A stretch of DNA of 64,000 nt from Psilocybe azurescens. Lineage: Eukaryota; Basidiomycota; Agaricomycetes; Agaricales; Agrocybaceae. Below the pieces are notes generated by a model. The model saw nothing but the letters and a program-made list of their open reading frames with translations, was not told the origin of the DNA and did not search any database. The position numbers and the translations under genes are program-made. Positions 48,873-60,629 of the stretch are shown here, piece by piece. How positions within the stretch are numbered: position 1 is the first letter of the stretch; the number at the start of each line of letters is the position of its first letter. The stretch lies in the NCBI GenBank assembly GCA_023853785.1, contig JAJIRX010000751.1, forward strand, positions 62,001 through 126,000, read 5' to 3'.

Positions 48873-51300
48873 GTGATATGATGGGCACAGCCACCGCATT
48901 GTCCAATCAACGATGACCGGATGACCACCGTCACTGCCTCTCTCTACTTAGGCCTTGTCTCATCCACACTCCAAACGCCATCAACGCCGCTTGGACCGTC
49001 CAAGTCACTAGTGTGAATACGGCCGCCGTCGATGTCCACTTGTCCATTGAACATCCTTCTTTATCCTCGTTTTTGCGCCTCCTTCCTGGATATAATCTGT
49101 GTCCTGTCGTTCTCAGCTCTTCTCCTTCTCAACTCGGGATGTCAGAGTATATCGAACGGTCAGACTGAGCTTATCCCATGTGCAACGCCAGGTACCTGCC
49201 CCTGTCCCAGCTCACCCTCAGCCTCGGACTTGGACTCATCGTCGTCGGCATGCGCAAACTGGGCACCGAGTACAAACGTCTCACACATACTTGCTACCTG
49301 CCCTTCCTTCCCTCCTCCTACCATAGACCCTTCCTCCGTTCATCCTCCATCTCTCTCTCTCTCTCTCTCTCTTTCCGTCCATCTTTCCTCCCTTCTCCCT
49401 TGGCATGCATGTTCAGTCCGTCCTACTTACCTACTGCGTCTCTTGCCCTTTCCCTTGCCTCCCTTCCTCCCTTCCTCCCTTCCTCCCTTCCTCCCTTTTC
49501 TCTTCCTCTCTTCTTCATTTTCTTCCTCCTCGCACACCATCCAACATCCACCGCGACCGATGGACTCGACCGACCCGACGGTCGGGTGGGGTCGGGTAGG
49601 TGGACAAGACTCTGCGAGGCCGACAGCGCAAATTCCCATTCCCATTCCCATGAGCACTCAGGCCCCGTCCCCGTCCTCAAACTGCTCAATCACGCATCGC
49701 ATCACACCACACCGCATCGTGTCCATCGCTTCAATCCGCAATCCGCAATCCGCAATCCGCAATCCGCAATTCGCAATCGTCTATTATCAACACAAGCTTC
49801 AGCTTCAGCTTAGTGCGCATGCTGCGATCTTTGCAATTTCACTTCTCGCTCTATGTTCTGGACGAGTATGAGTATTGTCTTCTTCCTCCCTCCCTTTCTT
49901 TTATTCTTGAAAATTTGCTTCATCCTACACGAATGTGTTTCTCCTTTCCTCTTCTGCAACTCTGCGTGCAGAAAACATACACTTAATTCCGGCTGACCCA
50001 ACGATACACTGTCGCTGTGATAGAGCGTTGGGATACCCCTGCTTCTTATTCCTCCACGATACGAGAGGACACGACGACACGATGCGAAGTAACACGGTGC
50101 GACTCGAATCCGATGAGCCCTTGCCCCTGCCCCTGCCCCTTGCCCCTGCATCTGCTTCTCCCTGTACCTGTGCCTGTACCTCCACCTCTGCCCCTCTGCG
50201 ACTCGAGTCGGAGTCGTAGTCGGAGTCGCAGCACCGCACCTCATCGTGCACGCTATACATGCCTTGTTCTTCGCATTGAACATCTCTCCCGTACCTCCTC
50301 TCGTATTGCGTCCATGACTATGGGCTACGGGTTACGGGCTACGGGCTACCATCGACCATCGCTCCTGTCTGTGGATCGAATCTGGACCTGTTTGTTTGAC
50401 CTGCTTCTTCCGAGTCTGTTCTCGCAGATCTGTTTTTGATTTTTTAAATTTCGGATCTGGATCTAGATCTGGATGTGTATCTGCTGCTATGTACAGACCA
50501 CAGACCACAGATTGCAGACTAGGAATGCACGCTGCACTCACGCGTGTGTGCAGCGCGTCGAGTCACGTCAACGGGAATCGAAAATCGAAAATATCATCCT
50601 TGAAATATCCTCCGCATGCGAAGGTACTTCCCCTACCCTTAGATAAATACAAGCTGGCTGGCTGGCACCAGCTGTCCGCTCACGCTTTGGCACTTTGGCA
50701 CTTTGCTCTGCTGCTATGCGACGTGTGCTCTGCGCCGTGATGGCCGATAATCAACCCTGTTGTCCTGTCCTTCGATCTTTCGCGATTTCGATGTGATATG
50801 ACACAATGCGGTACGACATGATATGATGCGAAGCAACAAACTTGAGCTCGGATCCGATGAGGGCCTCGTCTACGCCCCTTCATCTCATCTTTACTCCGCC
50901 TCATTCTCCGTTCCCTCGGAGCATCGAAAACCTCTCATCTCTAGTCTATTCATCGATCTTTCCTTCGATCCCTGCAGATGAAAGCACTTTTGCCGGACTT
51001 GATGCATGCTCCTCAGTCCTCGAACTCCTGAGTTCCTACTATAACGCGCTTTATATTCAATTTCCATGTCAATTTCTATTTAGACACGATGCGATGCGTT
51101 GCGATGCGAGGGTCACGGTTAAATCTGAATCCGATGAGCGTGCCTGCATTGAGATTCGTCAATGCAGTCCTCATCGTGTTTTGATTTTTGATTTTTACTT
51201 TACCCTCGCATCTATCATCTATCCCTCGGACTTGCGTTCCTTTTCGTTGAAGGTCATGGACTAGTTTGGACCTGCTGTAGATTGTAGACTATGGACATTT
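48873..51300. repeat. SKT5 upstream block (alpha), copy 2
   Basis: Follows 34,915-37,440 in the same orientation. It carries its own microsatellites: (CT)n near 49,343-49,372, cttcctccc repeats near 49,460-49,495, five caatccgc units at 49,735-49,780, and ccctgcc repeats near 50,120. No SKT5 gene remains next to it. No gene supported. Confidence 0.7.
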
Positions 51301-52380
51301 CGAATCGCGAGTTGCTCATGCTCAATCATCATTCCGACTAAGTCATACACTCCAAACCTAGTGTCTTTCTGCATATATATGCACTGTATTACACATCCAC
51401 GATACACAAGGCCGCGCAGAAATACGGTTGAATGATTAAATGGACGCCCTGCCTCCGTTGACGACGAAGATATAGACACCAATGCACCTTCGTCCCCCCC
51501 CCCCTATACCTATCCCCCACCACACTGCATCTAATACACCCCCGTGATAAATATGTGTGTGCGTGAATCAATTTTAGCACAGTTTAATCAGAACGAACGA
51601 CTAGCAGCAAACAGAGTATACCCGGTGCCACATGACCATGATGTATGGATGTGGCTAACATCGGTATGGTTTGTGTGCGCCTGGTGATCCCTGAACATCA
51701 GAACCCCTCAATTGAGAGGCGAGGATCCGCAAAGCTGCAATAGTTCTTTCTTGTAATTAAGTTCATAGAATTCTTTGGGGAAGCAATCAAGAAATTTCTC
51801 CATAAAAATCGTGATTATACATTTGATACACTCGAGGAGAATATGCTCCAGGCATTGGCGTCGGTTATGGAAACTCGCGATGCTCAGCTCCATGTCCCCA
51901 ATTTAAGTTCAAAGAAACACATATCCCACTATCGTGTTCCAGAGCAAGTTGCTCAATCTATTGATTAATCCGCTATCCAATAGTTGGAGTCTTGACTATC
52001 TTTCCATATTAAACACTCAATTAAGTAACATTTATAGTGCTCGTGGTTATGAAGTCACTGAAAATCCTTCTTGAGGGATGTTTCGAATTATGGACAGAAA
52101 ACGATTGGCATATTTTTGTTTTTTCCCCTGCCAAAATTCACTGCCCGTTTGGACCTTGCAAAATCTTCGTCTTGTGAAAAGTAGTCGATTGACAAAAGGA
52201 TGAAGAAATCCCATGATTTTTGGCTGAGCTGGGCAGCTTGTCACCGAGAAGGTGTGACTTGGTGAACCGTTCCATAACACACAAACCAAACCGTGCACAG
52301 CCGCTGATGAGATGCTCTATGTACACCATCTAATCTAATCCATGCTCGGCCAGAGCTCCTACGACAGCGGCAATAAATAG
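51300..52380. repeat. W block, copy 2
   Basis: Direct copy of 37,445-38,360. A C-run of ten lies at 51,497-51,506. No gene supported. Confidence 0.6.
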
Positions 52381-52700
52381 CACCCGGAAAGTACATATAT
52401 GTAAAATCGACATGTCGTCATTCAGCAATGTTTCAGGAGACCGCATTAATACCGATTAAGTATGAAGTTGCCGAGTGCGGTAACGTCAAATATAGAACTA
52501 ATGAGTGTAGATCTTCCATTGACCCGATAGACATGCCGAACATTGGCATGCCACAATATGCCAAGGCATGACTAACGCCCAATTTGTTACCGTCCATCTT
52601 ACTAGAGTAAACACCACATAACTCCAAAATCGGCTTTTTTTTATTCAGCCTTGAACCGACGGAACAAAGAGCTGAGTACGTAATAACACTACAGATTTAT

Positions 52701-53090
52701 TTAGAAGACAGCAACACTCTCCCAGTTGACGCTGCGACAGGACATGTATCGTTAGTTCTACCGTGTCGGTAAAAGGTTCACTAAGATGGCTTACCCAGCA
52801 GGTGCGGTCGCACATCCAGAGCCTCCACCGAGAACCAAGCTTGCCCCATTGGTGCACGAGTCGTGGCCTCCGCCAGAGATGAAGAACTGGATTTGACTGG
52901 GGACACCAGAGTATCGGATCGACTTGGTAGAGCCGCCTCCTAAGCTGAAACATTCGTTGGACGGGATGTTGAAGCTCTGGCCCTGGGTGCCAGTGCAATC
53001 TGCGCCGGCAAAGCCGGTGATGGTGGCCGACATTGCCACAGAGGCGGAAGCGAGGAGAGCGCTGGCGATGACAAAAACGTTGAATTGCAT
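52701..53090 (-). CDS. Small secreted protein, SSP family (SSP-h)
   Basis: Exon 1 53,090-52,795 and exon 2 52,731-52,701 with a 63-bp GT-AG intron encode 108 residues. Signal peptide and mature sequence match SSP-g except TQGQSF for TQGESF, ending VNWESVAVF. Four cysteines are present. The leader intron motif (gatcag|gttagc, 53,175 region) and TATA-like tatttatac (53,225-53,233) are conserved. It sits in the same place of the second 14-kb repeat as SSP-g does in the first. Intact by all signals. Confidence 0.9.
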
Positions 53091-53439
53091 TGTGTTGAGA
53101 CGGTGTAACTTCTAAATGACCGAAAAGAAACAGGTGAATTGGGAGAGTTGAGTAAGAAAATTAGGCTGCTAACCTGATCGATTATAGGATGAGGAGTTGG
53201 AAGAAAAAGCTTCAGAGGGTCCAGGTATTTATACGTTTTCTATCGGACCTGGCCTTAGAGTCTACTGTCCAAAACTGCCGCTTGGCCACTGCGCACGGCA
53301 CCACATCGTGGTATAATCGCTCATCCAATCTCAGCGCTGTCCAGGGTCATCGTATGACAGTTCTTCCATTTGCCGTGGGGCCCGCCCTTGTTTTGGGCAT
53401 AGTAAGCGCTGTGGCTGCCCCAGCGTAGTTAGTTATCTC

Positions 53440-55600
53440 GACCATTTGTAGATTGTTAAGCATGAAATTTATATGGTTGAAAAGCTATTTTCGAGCCTTA
53501 TACAACAGTATTTACCACAATTTCGAGTAAATACAGGATATATGTGGGGCTGGTATCAAGGTAGACATCAGGAATCTCATATATTCACGTGTTCTATTTT
53601 TAACCGTTCCAGCCATGTATGATGGACTGTTCTATGTTTACAGCAGCTCGGGCACTCATCTCCAGATCGCACTGCATGTCAATCGAGCAAGGTCGAAGGA
53701 AAGAACGTCATGACTAGCACGTGTGCATAAGAGATGAATACCTGCGTTTCAGTATGCAATTTGTTTTCGACTTATATCACGAATGTCAAGGAGATTTTCA
53801 TTCTGCACTGCAGTACTTACTCGAGTATGCAACAGTGGATGTCAGTCAAAGCTTCTAATAAATTAAGAGTTGAACAGCACTTATAACTGAGAGGAAACCG
53901 AATTCTTTCTCTATAGAATTCGATTTGCGCTCAATCCCCGCCGATTGTTGTCATAGATAATTATACCACTACATAGATTAATACCACTTGTCGGGTTCAA
54001 CGGCGAAGCCCCCATTTCCAACTTTGATGGTGATGAGGCAGTAAATATGCTTCGGGTCTTGGGGTCGTATCGGCGAAAAAGTCGATATGTGATGATAATA
54101 ATCTGTATATTGTAGCCTATCAATAATGCATTAATAAGGAAACGGCGCTGAAATCTGTGAGTCATAGTCAGTCATTTCTATTACGAAATTTAAATGCTAG
54201 TAAAAGCTTTTCAAGGTGTAAACGGCACCCTGATGCAAACTTTGCAGTGTAATCGTGCCTTTGGAACCCGTCATGGGTTACTCACTGCTGTGGTATTTAA
54301 TCAAAGAAGCAAGGATATTGTTATACATAGCGCCCATGGGATACAGGGAGATTCCTGGGAATTCAGGTTGACGAGCGAGATGCCTACAAAGAAAGGAGGC
54401 TCACCAACATCGGAAACCCTCTCACGCGTAAGTTACATATAGAGAGCTCCAGACTACTTGAAATCATCTACCTTCGACCTGCCAGGTGAGATATCGCCTC
54501 AACACCGTGTATGTCTCATTCTGAATATGAGTTAGTGTGAGAATCGATCCATGCATAGACTCACCACTTCGCGAAATTCACAGCCTGTGCTCCGTGGATC
54601 GCATGAGATTTTATTGATGCCCCACTTGTTTGATCGTCCAGTTCGTGACTGTACGTATGACTTGCATCAATCCGTGTCACTATTCGCGTTTGCTAATTCC
54701 TGTTATGTGGGCGCTTAGTACTGACAATGTATTCTCTAGATCAGATATGGCGGTCCGTACATTGCTTTTAACGTTTGTCGAAGCGTTTTTAATTGGACTT
54801 GTTAATCTTTTTCTGCATCTGATATCAATGATAAAACATGATCTCCGTCGTGAGATTGAAAGAATTTGGCGATGTCAAAAGGTTCTAGATTTCGGAATGG
54901 AATGATGTCTGCAATGTCTTACTACATACCCTTAAAACTGTCGGGGGGATGGGTAGAACCTCAGCACCAAGGATCTGCATAGGAGGCATTTAATTGTACA
55001 TATAGTGATGCATCATAGGTAGCATCTTCAATGACGGCGACTTCGTGTAGATGTGTCACTCATGGCATCACGGAGAACACACTGGAATAACTATGCCCGC
55101 ACTTACACACATCGTACCCAAATTTGGCACTGCTCGATGTCTTTGTGGCTCCGTTTAGATCGGTTCGGCAAGGTTTGATTTAGTGCACTATATATATGTA
55201 CGATTCTTACTAAGGACCAGATGACCTAGCATTCTAATGATACACTAGGATTGGCAGGGTCTAAGTGTTTTATTTCCGCTTGATGTGACACTGCACTTCT
55301 TCAAGTATCCCCAACTTAGACAGAATCATTCTGTTAAATCGAGGTCCTAGGATTCACTTTCGCCGCTCAGAAAGATTTCAGAACATGCAAGGGGAGGGAA
55401 GGTGATGTTTCCAAGGTCTTTTGTGAGAAACCGTCCGAGTGGGAGCGTAGAACCTCAATGAAGTACTCCACCAGTGTCATACTTGTACCCGCCACTGTTG
55501 GTAATAAAAGAGCCCTTGACGTTATCTTTGTTAAAGTTTGACATTGTGAGCTGATGCATACCGATTTTTTGTGGACATGGAGCAGACCCTACAGCTGCAA
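53440..55600. repeat. X block, copy 2
   Basis: Direct copy of 39,425-41,650. Frames at 54,194-54,442 and 54,630-54,905 are not kept in the other copies, so they are not called as genes. Confidence 0.65.
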
Positions 55601-55970
55601 TGGCTACGAATTCTCGGCGAGCAGCCACGCAGTATAATGTTGCGTGCAAGGTGCGCTGTTTTATAAACTACGATAGCGCGCTAGCAAACCGTGGACAGCT
55701 GCTGATGGGACATGGAGCTGGGCATCGCGAGCTTCCATTTCTGACGCGAATGACTTGGACATATTCCCCTTGTGTGTATCAAATGTATAATCACTATTTA
55801 TATAAAGGAATTTTTCAACTGCACCCCAAAAGAAAGTGAACTCTAAGAAAGAACTATTGTAGCTTTTCCGTATCCTCGCTTCCAGTTGTGGTAGCCTCAT
55901 GTTCTGGGATCACCACTGTTACTCCGTTGCCCACATGCATTCCAGTTTCGGAAATAGGACATTCGAAACA
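55600..55970. repeat. Chimeric junction: LTR-like fragment plus inverted W piece
   Basis: At 55,612-55,705 a piece of the 221-bp repeat (gcagccacgcagtataatgttgcg) is followed by a reversed W-block piece (acatggagctgggcatcgcgagcttcca, 55,710-55,910, against 51,870-51,900). This marks a rearrangement breakpoint between the second and third repeats. Confidence 0.5.
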
Positions 55971-55974
55971 GCGG

Positions 55975-56195
55975 TGGAGTAATCCTATCTGGTCTACTCT
56001 AGTAACTCGTGCGTGAAAAGGCTCGGGGTGCTCGTCGACCAGCCACGCAGTGAAGCGTTGCGGGCAAGGTGTTTTGTTCTCTTAACTACGACAGCGCGCT
56101 AGCACACAAACAGTGCACAGCCGCTGATGAGCCGCACCACACTATCTAATCTAATCCACGCTTGGGAGCTCGGGCCAGATGGGGCGCACTACTGC
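55975..56195. mobile_element. 221-bp-type LTR-like repeat, copy beside SSP-i
   Basis: Starts TGGAGTAATCC after cagcgg and ends near cactact before gcggcggtaataaatag. The SSP modules at 25,600 and 28,800 show the empty site on the other strand (cggcggcaataaata when reversed), so the insert and a short gcgg target duplication can be read directly. Confidence 0.6.
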
Positions 56196-56361
56196 GGCGG
56201 TAATAAATAGCGCCCGCGACATTTACTCTACATCAGGATAATATGACGTCATTCGGCAATATTCCACGAGCCGCATCAATACCGATTAAATATGATGTCG
56301 CCGAGTTTGGTAATGTCAAATATAGAACTACTGAATGTAGATCTTCCAGTGACAACGATAA

Positions 56362-57215
56362 CACTGCTGGCGCCGACCACTGTATGTCTGACATACAGCG
56401 ATTTATATACATGACTTATGTAAGAATTGATGTAAGTATTACATATAGCATTTATGTTTAGGAATAATACAGATATCAGACATATATTGTGTGCGGTGGC
56501 TGTATTTTGAACAAACACAATTTCTGTTTCTAAGCTATAAGTAAATAAAACACCTGATTAAACATAATTTCTTTTCTTTGGCTGTTTGTCAAAGATACAG
56601 AATAGCTGTATATAATTACTGTATGTTTTACATACAGATATGGTGTATATAACTGCTGTATGTTATACAAACATAACTTGTCTAAATAAAACTTACAGTT
56701 AAAGAACAGAACTTCTGTTAGTAAAACAAAAGAATTTGTGTATGTAATTACTGTATGTCAAACTTACACCAAAACATACCTGAGTGAGTTGAATACTGTA
56801 TGTTTCGGTGTAGGTTCAACATACAGTAATTACATACACAAATTCTGTTTGTTTTACTAACAGAAGTTCTGTTCTTTAACTGTAAGTTTTATTTAGACAA
56901 TTTATGTTTGTATAACATACAGCAATTATATACACCATATCTGTATGTAAAACATACAGTAATTATATACAGCTATTCTGTATCTTTGACAAACAGCCAA
57001 AGAAAAGAAATTGTGTTTATTTGGTATTTTATTTACTTACAGCTTAGAAACAGAAATAGTGTTTGTTTAACATACAGCCACCAAACACAATATATGTCTG
57101 ATATCTGTATTATTTCTAAACATAATTGTTGTATACCATACATACATCAATTATTACATAAATCATATATATAAATCACTGTATGTCCGACATACAGCGA
57201 TCGGTACCAGCAGTG
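56362..57215. mobile_element. 854-bp giant palindrome, CACTA-like non-autonomous element
   Basis: The two halves (about 56,362-56,785 and 56,800-57,215) are near-perfect inverted copies. The element begins CACTGCTGG and ends CCAGCAGTG, with TAA on both sides (56,359-56,361 and 57,216-57,218). Empty sites are visible at 38,500 and 52,530. The arms are studded with CTGTATGT/ACATACAG motifs, often as short palindromes (ctgtatgtctgacatacag). CACTG ends, a 3-bp target duplication and many subterminal repeats fit the CACTA (En/Spm) group; a Harbinger origin is the alternative. No transposase frame. Confidence 0.8.
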
Positions 57216-57392
57216 TAAACAGGTCGAACGTTGGCATGCCACAATATGCCAAGGCATCGCAAAATCCCAATTTGTTACCGTCCATTCTATGAGAGTAAAT
57301 AAGTGTAGCCGCCACCTCGCTCCAAAACAGCGTGATTCAGTCTTAGACGGATGGTACAAAGAGCTGAGTACGTAATAATACTGCAGATTTAT

Positions 57393-57783
57393 TTAGAATA
57401 CAGCGACGCTCTCCCAGTTAACTCTGAGAAACAGATATATATCGTTAGTTCTTGCCCTTCAGAAAAAGGTTCGCAGAGATAGCTTACCCGGCAGGTGCGG
57501 TCGCACATCCAGAGCCTCCACCGAGAACCAAGCTGGCCCCATTGGTGCACGAATCGTGGCCTCCGCCAGAGATGAAGAATTGGATTTGACTGGGGACACC
57601 AGAGTATCGGATCGACTTGGTCGAGCCACCTCCTAAGCTGAAACATTCGTTGGACGGGATGTTGAAACTCTCGCCCTGGGTGCCAGTGCAGTCGGCTCCA
57701 GCGAAGCCGGTGATGGTGGCCGACATTGCCACAGAGGCGGAGGCGAGGATAGTGCTAGCGATGACAAAAACGTTGAATTGCAT
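57393..57783 (-). CDS. Small secreted protein, SSP family (SSP-i)
   Basis: Exon 1 57,783-57,488 and exon 2 57,423-57,393 with a 64-bp GT-AG intron encode 108 residues. An in-frame ATG 51 bp upstream exists, but the family start MQFNVFVIAS is preferred. The mature protein equals SSP-g; the only differences are in the signal peptide (ASTILASAS for ASALLASAS). Four cysteines and VNWESVAVF are kept. The usual aagtta/leader-intron acceptor word before the ATG is altered here (gttctcccaacaca), so the leader intron may splice differently. TATA-like tatttatac lies at 57,903-57,911. Confidence 0.88.
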
Positions 57784-58020
57784 TGTGTTGGGAGAACAGG
57801 TGAGTTGGAAGGAAAGAATAATTTGCAGACACAATTGAGATAACGATGCTAACCTGATCGAATGTATGAAGAGGAGCTGAATAAAAAGCTCCAGAGGTAC
57901 AGGTATTTATACTTTTCTATCGTACCTGGTCTTAGAGTCTACTGTCCAAAACTGCCGCTTGGTCACTATGCACGGCTCGATATCATTATGTAACCGCTCA
58001 TCTGAGCTCAGCGCTGTTTA

Positions 58021-58370
58021 GGCTCCGATTCAGAATGTGAGCCACATTCTCACATTCTGAGTCCATAATAGGAAGTTGGCATTCTGATCCAATCTGTGAC
58101 CTTCTGTGACTAGATAACCCAAATCGGGAAAGGTTGTGTCGCGCTCAAGCTGCTCGACGTCTACCCAGGTATATTCAAGTTCTTTGCATCTAATTTTTCA
58201 TGAATGAGGTCAAATTATATATGGATAGGAGAAAATCCCAAAATTAGATTGTAGTTTTAACCTCGTATTCTAATTAGGAAGTCACACAATTATCACACTG
58301 AGGTCAGGTGACCGAGAATGCCATCATAGAATGTGAGAATGTGGCTCACATTCTGAATCCAAACGGAGCC
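58021..58370. mobile_element. 350-bp TTA-flanked Tourist/Harbinger-like MITE
   Basis: Ends are GGCTCCGATTCAGAATGTGA... and, inverted, GGCTCCGTTTGGATTCAGAA..., an inverted repeat of about 40 bp containing the internal palindrome atgtgagccacattctcaca. TTA flanks both sides (58,018-58,020 and 58,371-58,373). The empty site gctgttcagggtcat is seen in SSP-g upstream sequence at 39,325. TTA duplication and GGC..CGTTTGG ends match PIF/Harbinger Tourist-type elements. It lies about 240 bp upstream of the SSP-i ATG, within the promoter region. Confidence 0.85.
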
Positions 58371-58459
58371 TTAGGGTCATCGTTTAGCAGTTCTTCCATT
58401 TGCCGTGCGGCCCGCCCTTGTTTTGGGTATAGTATAAGCGCTGTTGCTGCCCAAGCGTT

Positions 58460-60530
58460 GTTAGTTATCTCGACAATCTATAGGTCGTTAAGAATATAAT
58501 TTATATAGTCGGAATACTCTGTTCAAGCTGTAACTGCAAGTATTGACTTCAAACCGGAGTGAATACAAGATATTTGCCAAGCTGATATCGAGGTAAACAT
58601 CAGGAATCTCATGTATTCATGTGTTCCATTTATAACCGTTCCAGCCGTTTATGATGGAGTGTTCTATATTTACTGCGGCTCTAGCACTCATCGCCGGATC
58701 ACACTGCATGTCAATCGAGCCAAGTGGAAGGACATGACTAGCACGTGTGTGGGAGAGATGAATACCTGCCTTCCAGGATGCAACTTTGTTTCTACTGATA
58801 TCACGATGTCAAGGAGATTTTCATTCTGCACTGCAGTACTCTCTCGAGGGAGAAAGGGTGCATGTTCAGTCAAAGTTTCTAATGAATTAAATATTCAACA
58901 AAACTCATAAGCTGAAAGGCAAACCGAACTCGTTCTCTACGGAATTCGATTTGCGCTTAATCACCACCGATTGTTGTCATAGATAATTATACCACTACAT
59001 TAATACCACTTTTCGGGTTCAACGGCGAACCTCTATGGGCAACTCTAATGGTGATGAGACAGTAAATATGCTTTAGGTCTCGAAGTCGCATCAGCAAAAA
59101 ATCGATCTGTGGTGATATCAAGTTGTATATTGTAGTATATCAGTAACGCATTGAAAGGGAACGGCACTGAATCTGTGATTCATAGTCAGTAATTTCTATT
59201 ACAAGAGTTATATGCCAGCAATTTTTTTCAAGATGTAAACTGCAATCTAACGTGAATGTTGCAGCGTCTTTGGGCCTTTTCAACACGTCATGAGTCACTC
59301 ACTACTGTGGTAGTTGATCAAAGAAGGAAGGTTGTTGTTATACATAATACCATGGGACAAAGGGAATTCCCTGGAAATTTCAGGTAGACGAGCGAGATGC
59401 CCACAAAGACACGCAGCTCGTCAACGTGCAGAATTTTCTCCAGTGTAAGTTGGATATAGAAAGATCCTGATCACCTGTAAGGCATACGTACAATGACGAA
59501 TTGGATGATCAAAATGGTCGTGCATCGATAACATCTCATGCAATCCATGTGACACATACTGTGAATGTCAGCAAAGTGGTGAGTCCATGCATGAATCGGT
59601 TCTCTACTCACTCATAGTCGGAATGAGATGTACACGGTGTTGAGGCTATGTCGCACCCGACAACCCGAAAGGAACCGACTCCTACGAACGTTTACATCCT
59701 GTCGAAGCGCTTATTAACTGGACGCGTTAATCTTTTCCCTCCATCTGACATCAAGGATAAAACATGATCTCCGTCGTGAGATTGAAAGAATTTGGCGATG
59801 TCAAAAGGTTCTAGATTTCGGAATGGAATGATGTCTGAAATGTCTTACTACCCTGAAAACTGTCCGGGAGGAAGGTAGAAACTCACTGCCAAAGATCTGC
59901 ATAGGAGGCGTTCAACTGTATATATCGTGATGCATCATAGGTAACATCTTCAATGATGGCGACTTCGTGTAGGTATATCACTCATGGGATCAAAGAGCAC
60001 ACTCGAATCATTACGTCCGCACTTCCACACATCACGCTGTCTTTGTGGCTCCATTTAGACCGACTCGGCAAGATTCGAGAGTGATTTAGTTATAAAAATG
60101 TACGATTCTTGTTTTGATAGCGATCCGATCAAGGTTTTCTTATAGCCATACCGAATTCCGTTCGGCCGGCTCTCTCGCTAGGGACCAGATGACCATAGCA
60201 TTCCAATGATACAAAGATCAGCAGGGCCAAGTGTTCTATTTACGCTTGATGCGACACTGCAATTCTTCAAGTATACCCAGCTTTGGCAAAATCAGTCTGC
60301 TAAATTGAGGTCCTAGGATTCCCTTTCGCCTCTCAGAAAATTTTCAGAACATGCAAGGGGAGGGAATGGGATGATATTTTAGAGGCCTTTTTCTGAACTT
60401 CACCAGAACCATTTTTGTACCCGCCGCCGCTGATGAGACAAGAACCTTGAAGGTATCTTGCTTAATGTGAGTTGATGCATCCCGATTTTTTCGTGGACAT
60501 GGAGCAGACCCTGCAGTGACACTGGGTCTT
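58460..60530. repeat. X block, copy 3
   Basis: Third direct copy of the X block. No preserved frame. Confidence 0.65.
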
Positions 60531-60534
60531 CTGG

Positions 60535-60625
60535 TGGAGTAGGCCGTTGCTCTATCACACACAATCTAATCTAATCCACGCTGGGGAAACTCGGCCCAGA
60601 TGCACGAGCTCACTACTGCACCGGC
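60535..60625. mobile_element. Internally deleted 221-bp-type LTR-like repeat
   Basis: Keeps the left end TGGAGTAGGCCGTTGC and the right part ctaatctaatccacgctgg...cccagatg but lacks about 130 bases in between, relative to 41,663-41,890. It lies at the same place in Z, so the insertion predates the duplication. Confidence 0.5.
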
Positions 60626-60629
60626 CGAG

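Noticed and set aside
49735..49780. Five tandem caatccgc units, considered as a CRISPR-like or regulatory array
   Set aside because: Units are head-to-tail with no spacers; this is an ordinary microsatellite.
38033..52298. Minus-strand frames of 82-83 codons at the same place in both W blocks (38,033-38,281 and 52,047-52,298)
   Set aside because: Both are open, but amino-acid-changing differences are as common as silent ones and one copy has an extra in-frame codon, so chance openness in duplicated DNA is more likely than a gene.
54194..54905. Open frames of 82 and 91 codons in the X block
   Set aside because: The three other X copies have frameshifts and stops in the same place.
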